Shown here piece by piece: positions 47,173 through 59,269 of a stretch of 64,000 bases of DNA; the first letter of the stretch is position 1; each line of letters begins with the position of its first letter. Under the pieces are notes generated by a model. That model was not told the origin of the DNA. It was given only the letters and a program-made list of their open reading frames with translations, and did not search any database. The stretch covers positions 48,974,782-49,038,781 of the forward strand of contig NC_134833.1 in the NCBI RefSeq assembly GCF_004210375.1, in the 5' to 3' direction. Made by a program: the position numbers and the translations under genes. This stretch comes from Tachypleus tridentatus (lineage: Eukaryota > Arthropoda > Merostomata > Xiphosura > Limulidae).

Positions 47173-47315
47173 TTGTCTCTAGTATTTACACTGTACCAAG
47201 AACCTTTCTGACTATGGTTTTTCCTTTAGTCTTAAAGAGAGAGTCCTCGTGTAGCTTTCCCAAAAGCATCGTCTCTAGTATTTACACTGTACCAGAACCT
47301 ATCTGACTATGGTTG
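47125..47315. repeat. 96-bp tandem duplication spanning a SINE end
   Basis: Units 47125-47220 and 47221-47315 share TTCCTTTAGTCTTAMAGAGA through CTGACTATGGTT. Each contains the last 50 bp of the SINE-A plus about 46 bp of flanking DNA, so the duplication happened after the SINE inserted. A handful of differences show it is not recent. Confidence 0.93.
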
Positions 47316-49007
47316 TTGCAACAAAATGCTTGCATGGATCAATATGATATTTGAAGTTCTTGCTATTGGTAATACACAATCTGGAGATAACTTAAGTCTT
47401 CACTCAAAGGCTTTTGTAATTTCTTGTTTATTTTTATTAATAATTCAGTGACGTCTTTGTGAAATATAGAAAAGCACAAAGTAAATGTAACCGAAGTAAA
47501 ATAGGCTCATACTGTTACACGGTATCTTATCGTATTTATTCAACAAGAGTAAGGTAAGTTACAGTCTGAAGCAAAACTCCGATTACGATGGAGTTAAATA
47601 AGTTAACTGAGTGGCTAAACGTATTCAAACATTTAATTTCCTGAGTCATACATTTGAATATGAAAATCTTAATTAAGTATTGAATGACAAATTTCTATGT
47701 ATATTTTCGTTAGCTTTTAGTTTAATTAAAACTATTATTCTTAGTATCTATTAAGGAAATATAAGCGCGATATATATATATATAGACTGATTAACTCTGG
47801 TTATGCTGAAATGGTTCCACTTACTTAAGGATATATGTTAGTTGTGGGATATTTAAGCAAGTTACAATTTTTTTAATGATAAAGGTATGTATATATTAAA
47901 AGAAGTATTGATAAAATGAGGTTATAGAGTGAGTAAGACGACTACATAACTATTGCTTACAGAGATGTACAATTAAGTTGGATTATTAACAAGTAAAGAA
48001 AAAATATTTCAAAAAAGGAAGTAAATGTAGGGATGGCTAATATCAGTATTTAAATAATAAATGTAAACAATATAGTAGGTATGGCATTTGTATTTGAAAA
48101 TGATATTTCTTTAATATTACACTTATTTTAGCTCATCTCAGTGGTGTGTTAAAAAGTATACCCAGCTAAATTACTGAGCTGAAGACATTACAGAATAACA
48201 TATATGCACATATAGTATGTACTCATATAGTAATGTTGATCACAACACGGTTCGAATATGTTAGTAGAATGGTAACAAAAAACCAGGATATATTAAATTC
48301 AATTTTGATTGAATAGTTGCATATATATATATATTAATATATATGTTAACTCTTGACTGTGTTATTATGGAGGTCTGATGCCATCTTTACTATATATCAA
48401 TACTATTTCCAGTGTTTTTTAAAGATTGATATTATCCATCCTCACATTTATTTCCATTTTTCTGAAAAGTTCTCTTTATTTGTTTGCTCTTTTTAATTTG
48501 GTGAAGTGTTTAAACAGATATAATAAGGTGGTATTTATAATCATATTTTAAATACAGTGAGATTCCAAGTGTAATAGTTATTATTTATCTATTATTGCCT
48601 GGTAATTTTTATTTCACCCTGTACATGAAAAGGAACACCGGCTTTTGTAAGAAAGCAGACTGTAAGGGGTAATGATTTCATCGTTTGCACAACAATTTCG
48701 AGTTTTTTCTAAATTACTACTGGTTGATAAAACGTACAAAAGCAGACACTCTGAGAATATCACCTAAATGAAGTTGGTTGATACTATTGTTCTGGTTTTT
48801 GAGTTAGTATGTAATAAGAAGAAACAGAAGAACAAGAAAGTTAAACATTTTGTTACGATTTTTACAGGTATTCCCAACTCAGTCATTACCTTGATATTGT
48901 TTAAAAGTGAACACTGTATAGATTGTAAAGTTCTGATGAACTATTAAGGAGATATTTAAAATAACATCTCGATGAACAATCGGAGCCATCTCTACATAGG
49001 CAGTGTT
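47316..49007. other. No gene seen
   Basis: AT-rich with (AT)n runs near 47770 and 48320. Nothing supportable. Confidence 0.5.
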
Positions 49008-49130
49008 TTATTTGTAGTTAAACACAAACCTACACATAGGCTATCTATGCTCTGCCCACCACAGGTATCAAAACTCGGTTTTTAGTGGTGGAAGTCCCCG
49101 ACATACCGCTTTGCTTGCCACTGGGGGTGG
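49008..49130 (-). mobile_element. SINE-B
   Basis: Complete minus-strand copy: tail TTAAACACAAACCTACACA, middle CTATCTATGCTCTGCCCACC, B box complement GGTATCAAAACTCGG, and head CGACATACCGCTTTGCTTGC then CACTGGGGG. Moderately diverged. Confidence 0.85.
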
Positions 49131-50646
49131 CACATATGCAGTCCTAACGCTTACCTTATTAACACACGCATGACTAATATTAGTGTAACTGTCGAAAAAC
49201 TGTATATGTCTACACATTTTTGTGGCCATAAAGTATATTCCTCTATTAAATCGTAGACAGGGACTAAACCTACGTTCTGATTACTTTTACTAATATTTTA
49301 AGGAAAAGGTTATTTCTAAATCTCAGTTAATATAATTTAAAATGAAAACAGTTTTATGTACTAGCTCTGAAGAAGTCGCAAAGGCGAAGAATTGGTAAAA
49401 GTAAAAAAACAAAACACCTTATAAATTATCCGGATGTAAAGATCGTTTTCTGTAACCTAATTTAAATACATCTCACAGGAAGATCTATAACTTCGTTAGA
49501 AACAAGTAATTAAAAAAAAAAACAATCAACTGTTTCATATGCATGCATTTAATTTCTTGTTTTGAAGCACATGTTGAAAAGCAAATGTATAACTCGTTTA
49601 ATTTTTGTTTTGATTAAGGACCTTTAGATGTTGTAACTTAGAAAACTAGAGATGAGAGCGTGTACACCACGGAAGTATATAAATTGAAATATGCGACTTT
49701 TGTTAATGATCAAATTACTGAGTGAAATATTCGTCTCACAATAAAATAACCCAAAAAGTGACTTGTAACTTCAGACAACCATTTGGCTTTTAACCTACAT
49801 GGGGGTTTACAGTAAACAAACGTTTATGGTATATATCTAACTAAATTTAAGTTTGTATGTGTGGGTTCCAACAAAGGACATGACGTCAACTAATGTAAAA
49901 CTACTTCTTTTAGAGTTATAGTTAACTATTGTGTTGTTTTTTTAATATTGTAGTTGTTCTGCATTAAAGAAGGGATCAAGACAGATAATGAACTCTGTAA
50001 ATATAAGTACAAATATAAAATATATTTATATAAATAAAATCACAATTTACATTAAACGTAAAATAAAAATGGACCTTAATGCACACAATATTTTATTACA
50101 TATAACAGGAGTAATCGATTATGTGATATTTCATTGAGATTTTTACAAAATAAAAGATATTTAATTTGTGAAGCTTAATTTATATCTAAAATGATGTTAA
50201 TATACAATTGTCGAAAAAGCATTAAATAGAAATGTTTTAATTTCAAACTACATTTTTGTGTATATGCATACCACAACCTGTTACCCCTGGCTTTCGAACA
50301 ATTCGATAATGTTATACACCTAATCCTGAATGAAAGAAAATATGTAGCAGCAGGAGCGTAAGTTGAAATAAATTATACATCTAGGAAAACAAATATTTAG
50401 ACAGTATTCCAACAGAAGTATTTCTTCCTCAAAGGAGAAACAACTAGAAACTGCTATTATAACTTTAGAGTACCTTATATTTAAATAAAAAAAGGTGAGG
50501 TTTTAGATAAAAATGTATTTTTTCTTAAACAGATCTTCATCAGTTGGATATATTACTGATAAGTTAAAAGGAATTCATGTGATTATCGATGTATTTATTA
50601 AAATCTAAGCAACGTAAGAGTTTTGTGATACATTGGAATGATTCTT
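49131..50646. other. No gene seen
   Basis: AT-rich. CTGAAGAAGTCGCAAAGGCG at 49366 is another instance of the recurring trailer-like motif (see findings). Confidence 0.5.
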
Positions 50647-50657
50647 ACGTCTTCGTG

Positions 50658-50783
50658 TGCCCCCCAGTAGCTCAGCGGTATGTCTGCGGACTTACAACGC
50701 TAAAAACCAAGTTTCGATACCCGTGGTGGGTAGAACACAGATAGTCCATTGTGTAGCTTTGTGCTTAATTCAAAACAATAACA
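50658..50783 (+). mobile_element. SINE-B
   Basis: Best SINE-B copy: CCCCCCAGTAGCTCAGCGG, TCTGCGGACTTACAACGC, AGTTTCGATACCCGTGG, ACAGATAGTCCATTGTGTAG, CTTTGTGCTTAATTC, then ACAATAACAAC. Exact 11-bp target-site duplication ACGTCTTCGTG at 50647-50657 and 50784-50794. Confidence 0.94.
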
Positions 50784-50857
50784 ACGTCTTCGTGCTGATA
50801 TTTACATTCTGAGACCCTAAAGTTTGATAACATATAAAATTATAAATAAAATAATAT

Positions 50858-51140
50858 GGTCCGGCATGGCCAAGCGTGTTAAGGCGTGCGACTCGTAATC
50901 TGAGGGTCGCGGGTTCGCATCCCCGTTGCGCCGAACATGTTCGCCCTTTCAGCCGTGGGGGCGTTATAATGTGACGGTCAATCCCACTATTCGTTGGTAA
51001 AAGAGTAGCCCATGAGTTGGCGGTGGGTGGTGATGACTAGCTGCCTTTCCTCTAGACTTACACTGCTAAATTAGGGACGGCTAGCACAGATAGCCGTCGA
51101 GTAGCTTTGTGCGAAATTCAAAAACAAACAGAACAAACAA
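50858..51140 (+). mobile_element. SINE-A
   Basis: Full-length, close to consensus from GGTCCGGCATGGCCAAG to the tail AACAAACAGAACAAACAAAC. No target-site duplication is seen, because a SINE-B abuts its tail. Confidence 0.93.
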
Positions 51141-51272
51141 ACGTCTCCCTGTGTCCTTCAGTGGCACAGCGAAATGTCTGCATACTTATACGGCTAGAAA
51201 CCAGGTTTCGATACCCATGGTGGGCAGAGCACAGATAGCCGAGTGTGTTGCTCTGTACTTAACTCCCAACAA
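51141..51272 (+). mobile_element. SINE-B abutting the tail of SINE-A
   Basis: CTTCAGTGGCACAGCGAAAT, GGTTTCGATACCC and GGGCAGAGCACAGATAGCC identify SINE-B. It starts within a few bases of the end of the SINE-A at 50858-51140, in the same orientation. Confidence 0.88.
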
Positions 51273-51399
51273 AGTATTCGTGCTTTTGTTCAGTCTTTAT
51301 TCACTCACGCCTTTATGATAAACTAGTTTGACTAATATTGTAAGAGCAAAGGAAAAGTATAGTAAACACAAAGATTATCTGCGACCTGGTATGAACGTC

Positions 51400-51510
51400 G
51401 CTGTAATGTGATGGTAAATCCCAATATTCATTGATAAAATATTAACCTAAGAATTGAAGGTGGGTGATATTGGCTAGCTGCTTTCCATGTAGTCTTTAAC
51501 TGCAACATTC
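51400..51510 (+). mobile_element. SINE-A relic
   Basis: GTCGCTGTAATGTGATGGTA, AATCCCAATATTCATTGAT, AAGGTGGGTGATATTGGCTA and TTCCATGTAGTCTT follow the SINE-A body. The head and tail are lost. Confidence 0.7.
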
Positions 51511-53397
51511 TAGACGGCCTGCTGGTGAGGAGATTATCAGCTGAAACTGTATGGGAATCATTAACATTGCATCTACGTCATAAGTACCTCAACGGTTGTA
51601 AGAAATCTGGGGACTGAAAACAAAAGTATATGAAAAGCGGTTTTAAAATTACGGTTATAATAAGTCTATACACTTAAAAAGAGTATAAATTACTTTTTCT
51701 AGATGTAACTGTTCATTACAGGGAAGTTGGCTAGACGTGTGTGGAAGAAAATACTTAAGTCTTCCTTGCGCTTTGGCCTTGTAAGGAAGGATCAGAGAAT
51801 TCTTTCCATGATAACTGATTTAGTGATAAAATATTGAAGGTAATTCAAGTGTTAATGTCTTTTTTACATCCCGAAAAATTAATAATATTGCTTAATTTCG
51901 TCCGCATCTAAAAATTTAATTTTAGTAATTTAATAAACCGGTAAGAGTGTCACACCGTTTTTATGAAATATAAAACAGGGATGAATAGAAATGTTTTCAT
52001 TTGCATGACACCATTTGATCAATGTTTAATATTGGTTTATTAAGATATAAACATTTTAATCAGTTATTGTACCTTAGTATTAGAAATCTAGAATTCTCAT
52101 TTTCGTATACGAAATATTAATCCACCATGGGCCTCATTGTAGTTAGAATATTTTATTATTAAATGCTATTGAAACTTAAACAAGTAGGGCATGTAATGCA
52201 CTAAACATGTCTACATCAGCTGAACTTATATTGGTCTTAAATGTATCTGTATACTAGATTATCATTATTCTATTGATAACACACAATATTATAGTATTAT
52301 TGAATTCATTTTGACAAAATTAGGCTTACAAACCCTATTATTTTAAGGCTTAAGAATACAAATCTCTGTGGATCTTCCTGGAGCTATGATTATTGTTCTG
52401 TTGGGGAAACAGTTTTAAAGTAGATATATAATCAGAACTATACTGTTTTCTCTTGATTACACAGTACGTATATTTTTATAGAAAGACAGCTTTGTTTTTA
52501 TTAACACATATATCTATTGAAGTCTTAACAATTAGGATATGTAGGTGAAATTAAAGTTGGTGATTATTTATAATAAGTATTTGCTAAAGAGAAGACGATT
52601 TCATAGTTTACATCTACTAATGATACGATAACACATGGCATTGTTTGATATTAGCTGTGAATATGTTATGATTGTATCAAAAGTTCAATTTCAAAAATAC
52701 AATTATCAGAATAAACATATAAACAAGATGTTCGTCCAGGCATTCAGGAAATGCTTTGTTTATATAAAATTATTTGTTCTCGGATAAGTATTGAGTAAAG
52801 TGTAAATAACACAGTATGATAAGGATGAGTATAACAACACGTAAATAGATGTCATCCGAATGCCCTAGGATTATTCGACCTATGCTGAGTATTGAGGGAA
52901 ATGCAGATTACATAAATTTTGTAGTAAGGAGAAAAACCTTTAGGCTTCTGTTGAATTTATGATAAAAATGTTTAAGCTAAAAAAAAAATTAAAGTGATTT
53001 TTTTCAATTTAAGTTTAAAAGCAGCTAAAAGCTATAATCTTCAACATATAAGTAATTACTTGCATTTTATGAGTGAGAAAACAAAGCTTTATCACATATT
53101 AGTTAAGATGTAATGTATTATTTTAGCTAAAGAGTTTTTATACATCTTTAATATTATTTTAATAACGATAGTATGTAACTTAACTTAATTTTCTTCTACC
53201 ATTTAAATTGTGGGTCATTTACCCAAACGGGAGCTAATTCTTGAAGTCACGTAAGAAAGTATAATGATCTTAGACATTTCTTTTTAGATTAAATTTTGTG
53301 ATCACTATTAATGTGAGACTGTACAATTATCAGTGAAATTATTCGATGGATTTGCCCTAATACAAACCAAAACTAACGTAGCTGTTTTCAAGGTGTA
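51511..53397. other. No gene seen
   Basis: AT-rich DNA; no element or coding region identified. Confidence 0.5.
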
Positions 53398-53645
53398 TCA
53401 AAACATGGTAGTTAGGTAACTCGATCTTCGGGTCGCGGACTCGAATCCTATTACTAAATATACTCGCCCTTTCAGCCATGAAGGCGTTTTAACGTTATGA
53501 TCAATCTAATTATTTGTTAGTATGAGACTAGATCAAGAGTTGAGGATGGGTGGTGTTGACAAGCTGTCTTCCTTCTAGCCTATTGCCTGAAAACTATGGA
53601 TAGCGCTAATAGTTTTCAAGTAGCTCTACACGAAACTTAATAAGG
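53398..53645 (+). mobile_element. SINE-A, old copy
   Basis: Nearly complete but heavily mutated: CATGGTAGTTAGGTAACTCG, GACTCGAATCC (B box), ACTCGCCCTTTCAGCCATGA, ATCAAGAGTTGAGGATGGGT and GCTCTACACGAAACTTAATA in order. Confidence 0.78.
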
Positions 53646-56600
53646 AAAGGAACAAACACTGTACACTATACAATTATGTATACATTATCTTACTGAAATG
53701 TGTTAAAGACTGAAAATGTGTTACCAAATTTAATTTTTCTTTGAGCATTGTTTGAACTACAAGTGAGTTTAAAGAAATACAATAAGAAATAACTTAAAAT
53801 CAAATAATTACATCACTATAAACAGTAAACAGGAAGTTCTTTGAATATTTATTTATTTCGTGTATAAATAACCGTAACATTTTGTAAGGGTCTTTTGCAT
53901 TTCCAGTCTGTTTTTCTTATTAATGTAGGCTAGACACAGTTTTTAACAAGAAGATAATGCTGGCCTAAAACTGGAAGAAAATGAAACAGTTCTCTCGTTT
54001 TGGACATTTTCCCTTCAAAGCATACACTTACTTCTAGGTATATATATATATGCATATTTATGCTCTTACGCAGTTTTATTTGATTTCGATTTATTGCTGC
54101 TGCCATCTGACGTCGATTGAGAGTAACCAATGTGTACTCAGTCTTGCCTAAGGATGTTGAGATACAGGTTTATATCTCACCAGAATAAGCGGGGAAGTCG
54201 TGTGGTAAGCTGCATTCTGAAATTGGCTCTGCTTTCTACCACTTGTACTCAAGGTAGAACTTATGTTGTGATCCGTGAGGGTGTTTGTGCATGATGCTAA
54301 CAAAACTGATTTCGTGAGCATCATTCAGAGTATAATCTTATTGAACTACATGTATACTTTGAACGTATATTTACAATTCTTTCATATTCTGACTGTTGGC
54401 TATTTAATAAAACTATTATGTTTTTAACGATTAGCTTCACGGAATTGGGAAATGCTCTTTTATGTTTTTTTCTTCTGTGGTCTAAAACTACTTCAATATG
54501 GCTAAAACAAAGACCAGCAAATAATGAACAACCATTCGGTAAGTAATAATGTTTAAATACAGTTCAAATCAAGAATGTGACTAGAAATATTTATACTTCA
54601 TTGTACTTTATTTGTTTTTCTTCAACGACATATTTTTAAAAGTTTTTTTTTCCGGATGTTGAAACATAATAAATAATATTGAAGTTCTAACATTTTCTAC
54701 AGACGGTAAATATGATGATTTTACTTGCAACAGAGTCGATAACACATCTCTTTATTTAATATTAACGAAAAACACACCCATTAGTTGCAAAAATCTACAC
54801 TGAACAAAAATGAATGAAAAGTTATAACTTAGAGAATTAATTTCTTATTGTACTAAGAAACAGAAAGCCAATAAGTTTCACATTTTGTCCCATGTATTTA
54901 TTATTTGTATTGACAAAATGATGGAATTAAAAACCTAAAATAAAAATACTGTTTAGCTTAAATGTTTGTAAGTTTGGAATATTGATTTTACAAAAATATA
55001 ACTAATTATACCTAGCATCAACCGAGATATTGAATACCCATCCACTTCTTTCGAGGATGCAGCACTTTTCTCACATCTTGATACGTTGAGAAAATTTAAG
55101 AGCTTTCGTAAAGTGCTAATACAGCATTTTTGTTTTATGAAAAAATGCTCGAGAAGGTAGATATTCGGTTATTTAAAAGTGTTTTTATATTACAGGTTTA
55201 CTTGCTTAGTACTTGTGTGCCACTTATATTTGTAGATAATTCTGCAGGCAATTACGTACTATGGCGTTCATTTATTTTAAAATTCAAGTAACTTTATGAA
55301 TCAAAGCATTGAAATATTGAATGTATTGTGTGACATTTTGTAGGTTAGCTGGTTTATGTTTTTATTATATAATTAAGGATCATACTATATGTTTGTACGT
55401 AAGTGTTCTAGTTGAAACTTAACGTAGTTAGGCCTAGGTCGGCAGACATTTAAATTCACGTGTAAGTTCGTTTATTGACCAATGATCACATATTTCAGAT
55501 GAATGTTTTATAGCTAATATCATCAATGCTCTTTGATTTCAGATCTCGATTAGTACTTTTTATTTGTGCATTTCTGAATATAGAATTGTTTGATTTTTTG
55601 GCATTTTTCGATGTCCTGGTTATTTCCCGCAGGAGTCTCAAATAGACAATACATTGACCACTGCTTAAATATCTTCACCATTTATTTTCAATGTAATCAA
55701 AATTTAGTTTATAAAGCACTTGTATATATATATATACATATATATTATATATATACATGAAGCTTATATCTGTCTTATTCAAGTATATCGATTAAGCTAA
55801 AGAATGATCTATATGTACTTTTAGTGTTAAAATTTCTCAAATTTACTACTGAGCCACAAGAAAAAAATTAATGAAGTAAAAATGATCAGTAATCAATTGC
55901 AATGAAACATAATCAATTTCTAAATAATCACCTCGTTTGTTAATATGTTATAATAATTCTAAGCATTTTATTCATGTGATATTTTTATCACATTATTAGG
56001 GTTTCATACAGACTCAAAGTGTATTACAATGGAAAATCTTACAGGACTAAGTGTCAGAAACCGATATAAATATAGGATCTTGATAATAATGAGATATTTT
56101 ACCAAAATATATTATTTGAATACAACATGTTATAATTTCACTTGAGGTTTCTCCTCTTGAATGGGTTATATGGAATAGTCAGTGACACAAGTAGTTTTGG
56201 ATTATTGAGCAGTAGGACCATATAATTTTAAATTATACTATATCGTGATCCTTGTTATTCTAGTCTCGCAAGGATATATCTGAAAAGCCTTTATCCATCC
56301 CAGTAACCAGTATAGCCAAGCTGCGAATTAGAAGCGTGCTAGTTTGACAAATCATTTTTTTTTTTTCATTTATTGGTTATGTTCAACTTCTTCTCTGGTT
56401 AACCAGTCCTGAATTTGCATTTATTTTGAATATGCTACTTTCTCTGTTTGACTCAATAACACTGCAACTTTATAAATCATGGTAATTAAAGTGTAATTGT
56501 CAAACATCACTTTTCTGTTGCTGAAGGAGAATATGAGGTTATGAATAAAATAAGAACTCAATTCAAGAATATGGCAAGTAGTAGAAGAAGCACTCGCCTA

Positions 56601-57577
56601 GACCTAGGATGTTTTTAGTGCTATGTACACCTTCTCAATCAAGTTTCAGCACCTTGAGGTTGATAAGTGTTTCAGTTGAGTATTTTTTGCATCTGTGACA
56701 CAGTATTTAATGATAAATTATTTTAATCTGGGGTATAGGGCTGAAGTTATAAGTAATGATGGTGCCGAGCAGACTGAATGTCTTGAATATCTCTATAATA
56801 TACAAATGCTTTTGTTAGCAAGCCATGATCTTTCTTTGGTTGAAAATAGTGATGAAATACACATGCTGTATGTAGTTTAGCATGCTCCATTGCAAACTAT
56901 CGATTAGAGTCAGCCGGGTTAGGACATAGTAAGGAGTCTTAAGGCCAGCAATGCATGTTGAAGGTGGTTGAAATCTGCATTTGATGGTCGAGAACGGATG
57001 TAATGATGAAGGTAGTATAATACAGTTTGCCATAATAATGACAAGGATAGTAAATGTTAATATACACCAGTCATTTCACTATATTGACGATAACGTTACT
57101 TTATTAACGTCACATCCGTGAACATTTATTTATTTCTAGACCTTTGGAAGAAAACAACGACTTCCAGTGAAGGTGCACAGCTTTTCAGTTACATCGCAAT
57201 TCATTTCTGGGCTATGATTTAATTATGGATGTGATGTGAGACAATCTCTTCAAATATGAAGTTTTTAAATTTGTGGGATAATAGACTTATTTCTTTTTAA
57301 TGTTTTATTTCTAATAGTAATACATGATCACATAACACATTTAAAATGACCATATCTTATTGTTAGTGATGAAACGTTGTACAGAAATGAATCCATGATC
57401 CGACAAATAATTATTTATAGTATTTGTTAATCTAGATTGTACCTCTTTTTTCAAATGTTTCAAGTAAGTTGTTGTTTAAAATCAGACACTAGCCGTGTTA
57501 TGCTATGTTTCCAGTATATATTATCCCATGCTTAATGCATTAGAGCACATGGATAAAGAGATAACGACAATTGTAGC
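53646..57577. other. No gene recognised
   Basis: Nearly 4 kb. (AT)n runs occur near 54040 and 55725-55755. The open frames (66 codons minus at 53930, 61 plus at 56695) carry no domain I can name. Base composition becomes slightly more balanced after about 56.6 kb. Confidence 0.45.
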
Positions 57578-57820
57578 ATGATTGCCAACGCGATGTGCCA
57601 GAGGTACGACCTTTTGGAGCACAGAGCAATCTTAAAGGACTCTGTTCAGAGTTTGAAAATGGGAGCTTCAGAAAAAGTTGCCACCTTGCATGAACATTGT
57701 AAGAGATTATATGACAAAACATATATTATATGTCACAGTAACAAATATATAGAGAGATTGTCAAAGAAAACCCATGCACTTCAACATAGGTCTGAGAAGC
57801 ATCTTGTATACCATGGGTAA
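57578..57820 (+). other. Unassigned 80-codon open frame
   Basis: ATG at 57578 to stop at 57818-57820, with less biased base composition than its surroundings and a charged, helix-prone sequence (EHRAILKDSVQSLK; ATLHEHCKRLYDK). A GTAAGT donor-like sequence overlaps the stop region (about 57817). It could be a fragment of a retroelement gag, an exon of an unknown gene, or chance. I recognise nothing and would not call it a gene. Confidence 0.2.
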
Positions 57821-59269
57821 GTTTTAGGGAAATATATTTTTTAAATTGGGTATATCAAATTATGCACTCAAGCAAAGAAAGAAATCAACAGAATTAGCCG
57901 TTTCATTTGTGGACCCAGCTCTGAGATAGCCTATAGGTTCCGTGATGGTACTTAAGACTGAAGAAAATAAATTATCTATTTCTTTATGAGTTCAACTATA
58001 TCTCATGCTGTAAAACATCATAGTACAGCAACCGAGGCTATTAATGAGTCACCATTGTTTTCCTCGCTTCTCAGTGCCATGACTCTACCGTTAATGCAGT
58101 TGAAATTGTAACCAACCATGCTTCATTGGTTTGAAGGGAAATAGTGATTGCTTTACCTTGACATGCCACACTAGTTGCACAAATGTCCATATCTTATTAC
58201 TGAACAGGAACATCAGACACACCAACACCACAAGAAATTCAGGAAAACTTCCTACAAGCAGTTACTGCTGTAGTATTGACTAGTTTAAACTAATAGAGAC
58301 TGAAGTGGATCTAGCTGCCATCTAGGGTGAGTTCTGCAGGCACATACATGCAATAAAACAATGCTCTATACTCTATAGGATTTCAGAGAGCAGCAGGGAT
58401 ATAGCTAACTCCAAAATTGAGTGTGTGTTTGTAGAATTTGTGGTGTCTTGCAGTCGTAATTGTTAGTAAAAGGAAAGAACACTTAACATTTTATATTAAC
58501 TTCAAAAAGGTGAACATGGTCAAGTGGATTTACATTTCCTTTATCATACACAGATAAAGACTGTGTGCACTAGAAAGTAGTGATCATTTCTTCAGTAAAA
58601 TATATCTAGTTCTTGGATAGTAACAAATAAAGTAGGTTTACTGCTAGTTTTTAGTATTTAAAAAGGGCTGTAGCAATTCTGTGCTATGTCATTTAGTCAG
58701 TGCAATTCATCTGCCACTATTGAAAGCCTAATCAACTTACAATGAGTGGACTGCAATGAGAAGACTATTTCATCTATGTGAATAACCTACTTGTATTTGG
58801 TCACATATTTCAAGCTCCAGCTGAGAACTCAAGCCTTCGATGGTTTTATTGTGTTGACATTTTTATATGTTTTACGGTAATTATTGTATGCTGATCCAAA
58901 AAATATCTATTTTTCTCCATACCCTGCAGATGTTCCACAAAACGCCACATGTACGTTTACTTAAGTGAAACATTTTTATTGAAGTCGAGTTACATTTTAT
59001 TATGATTAAAGCGTTGAAAACCACTAGTTACAGATTTCTCTTGTCTTGCTGACCGTTCTAAAACCCACGAGAAAGAAGCCGCTAGTTGAAGAAAATAATT
59101 ATCAGGCAGCATGACATGTCATTTCTGGAGAATACTTATTTGTGTGTGCATTTTCACATTATTTTTTTTTAATTTCAATATTATACGGTCATTCATATAA
59201 CAACAAGTAGTTGTGTAAATCACTTAAACATATTGCATTATATATGTAGTAAATTTGTTGTAAAGAAAC
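57821..59269. other. No gene recognised
   Basis: Composition suggests old coding-derived sequence, perhaps retroelement, but no block could be followed on either strand. Confidence 0.4.

Noticed and set aside
51109..51318. 69-codon plus-strand frame
   Set aside because: It is a readthrough of the SINE-A tail and the adjoining SINE-B.
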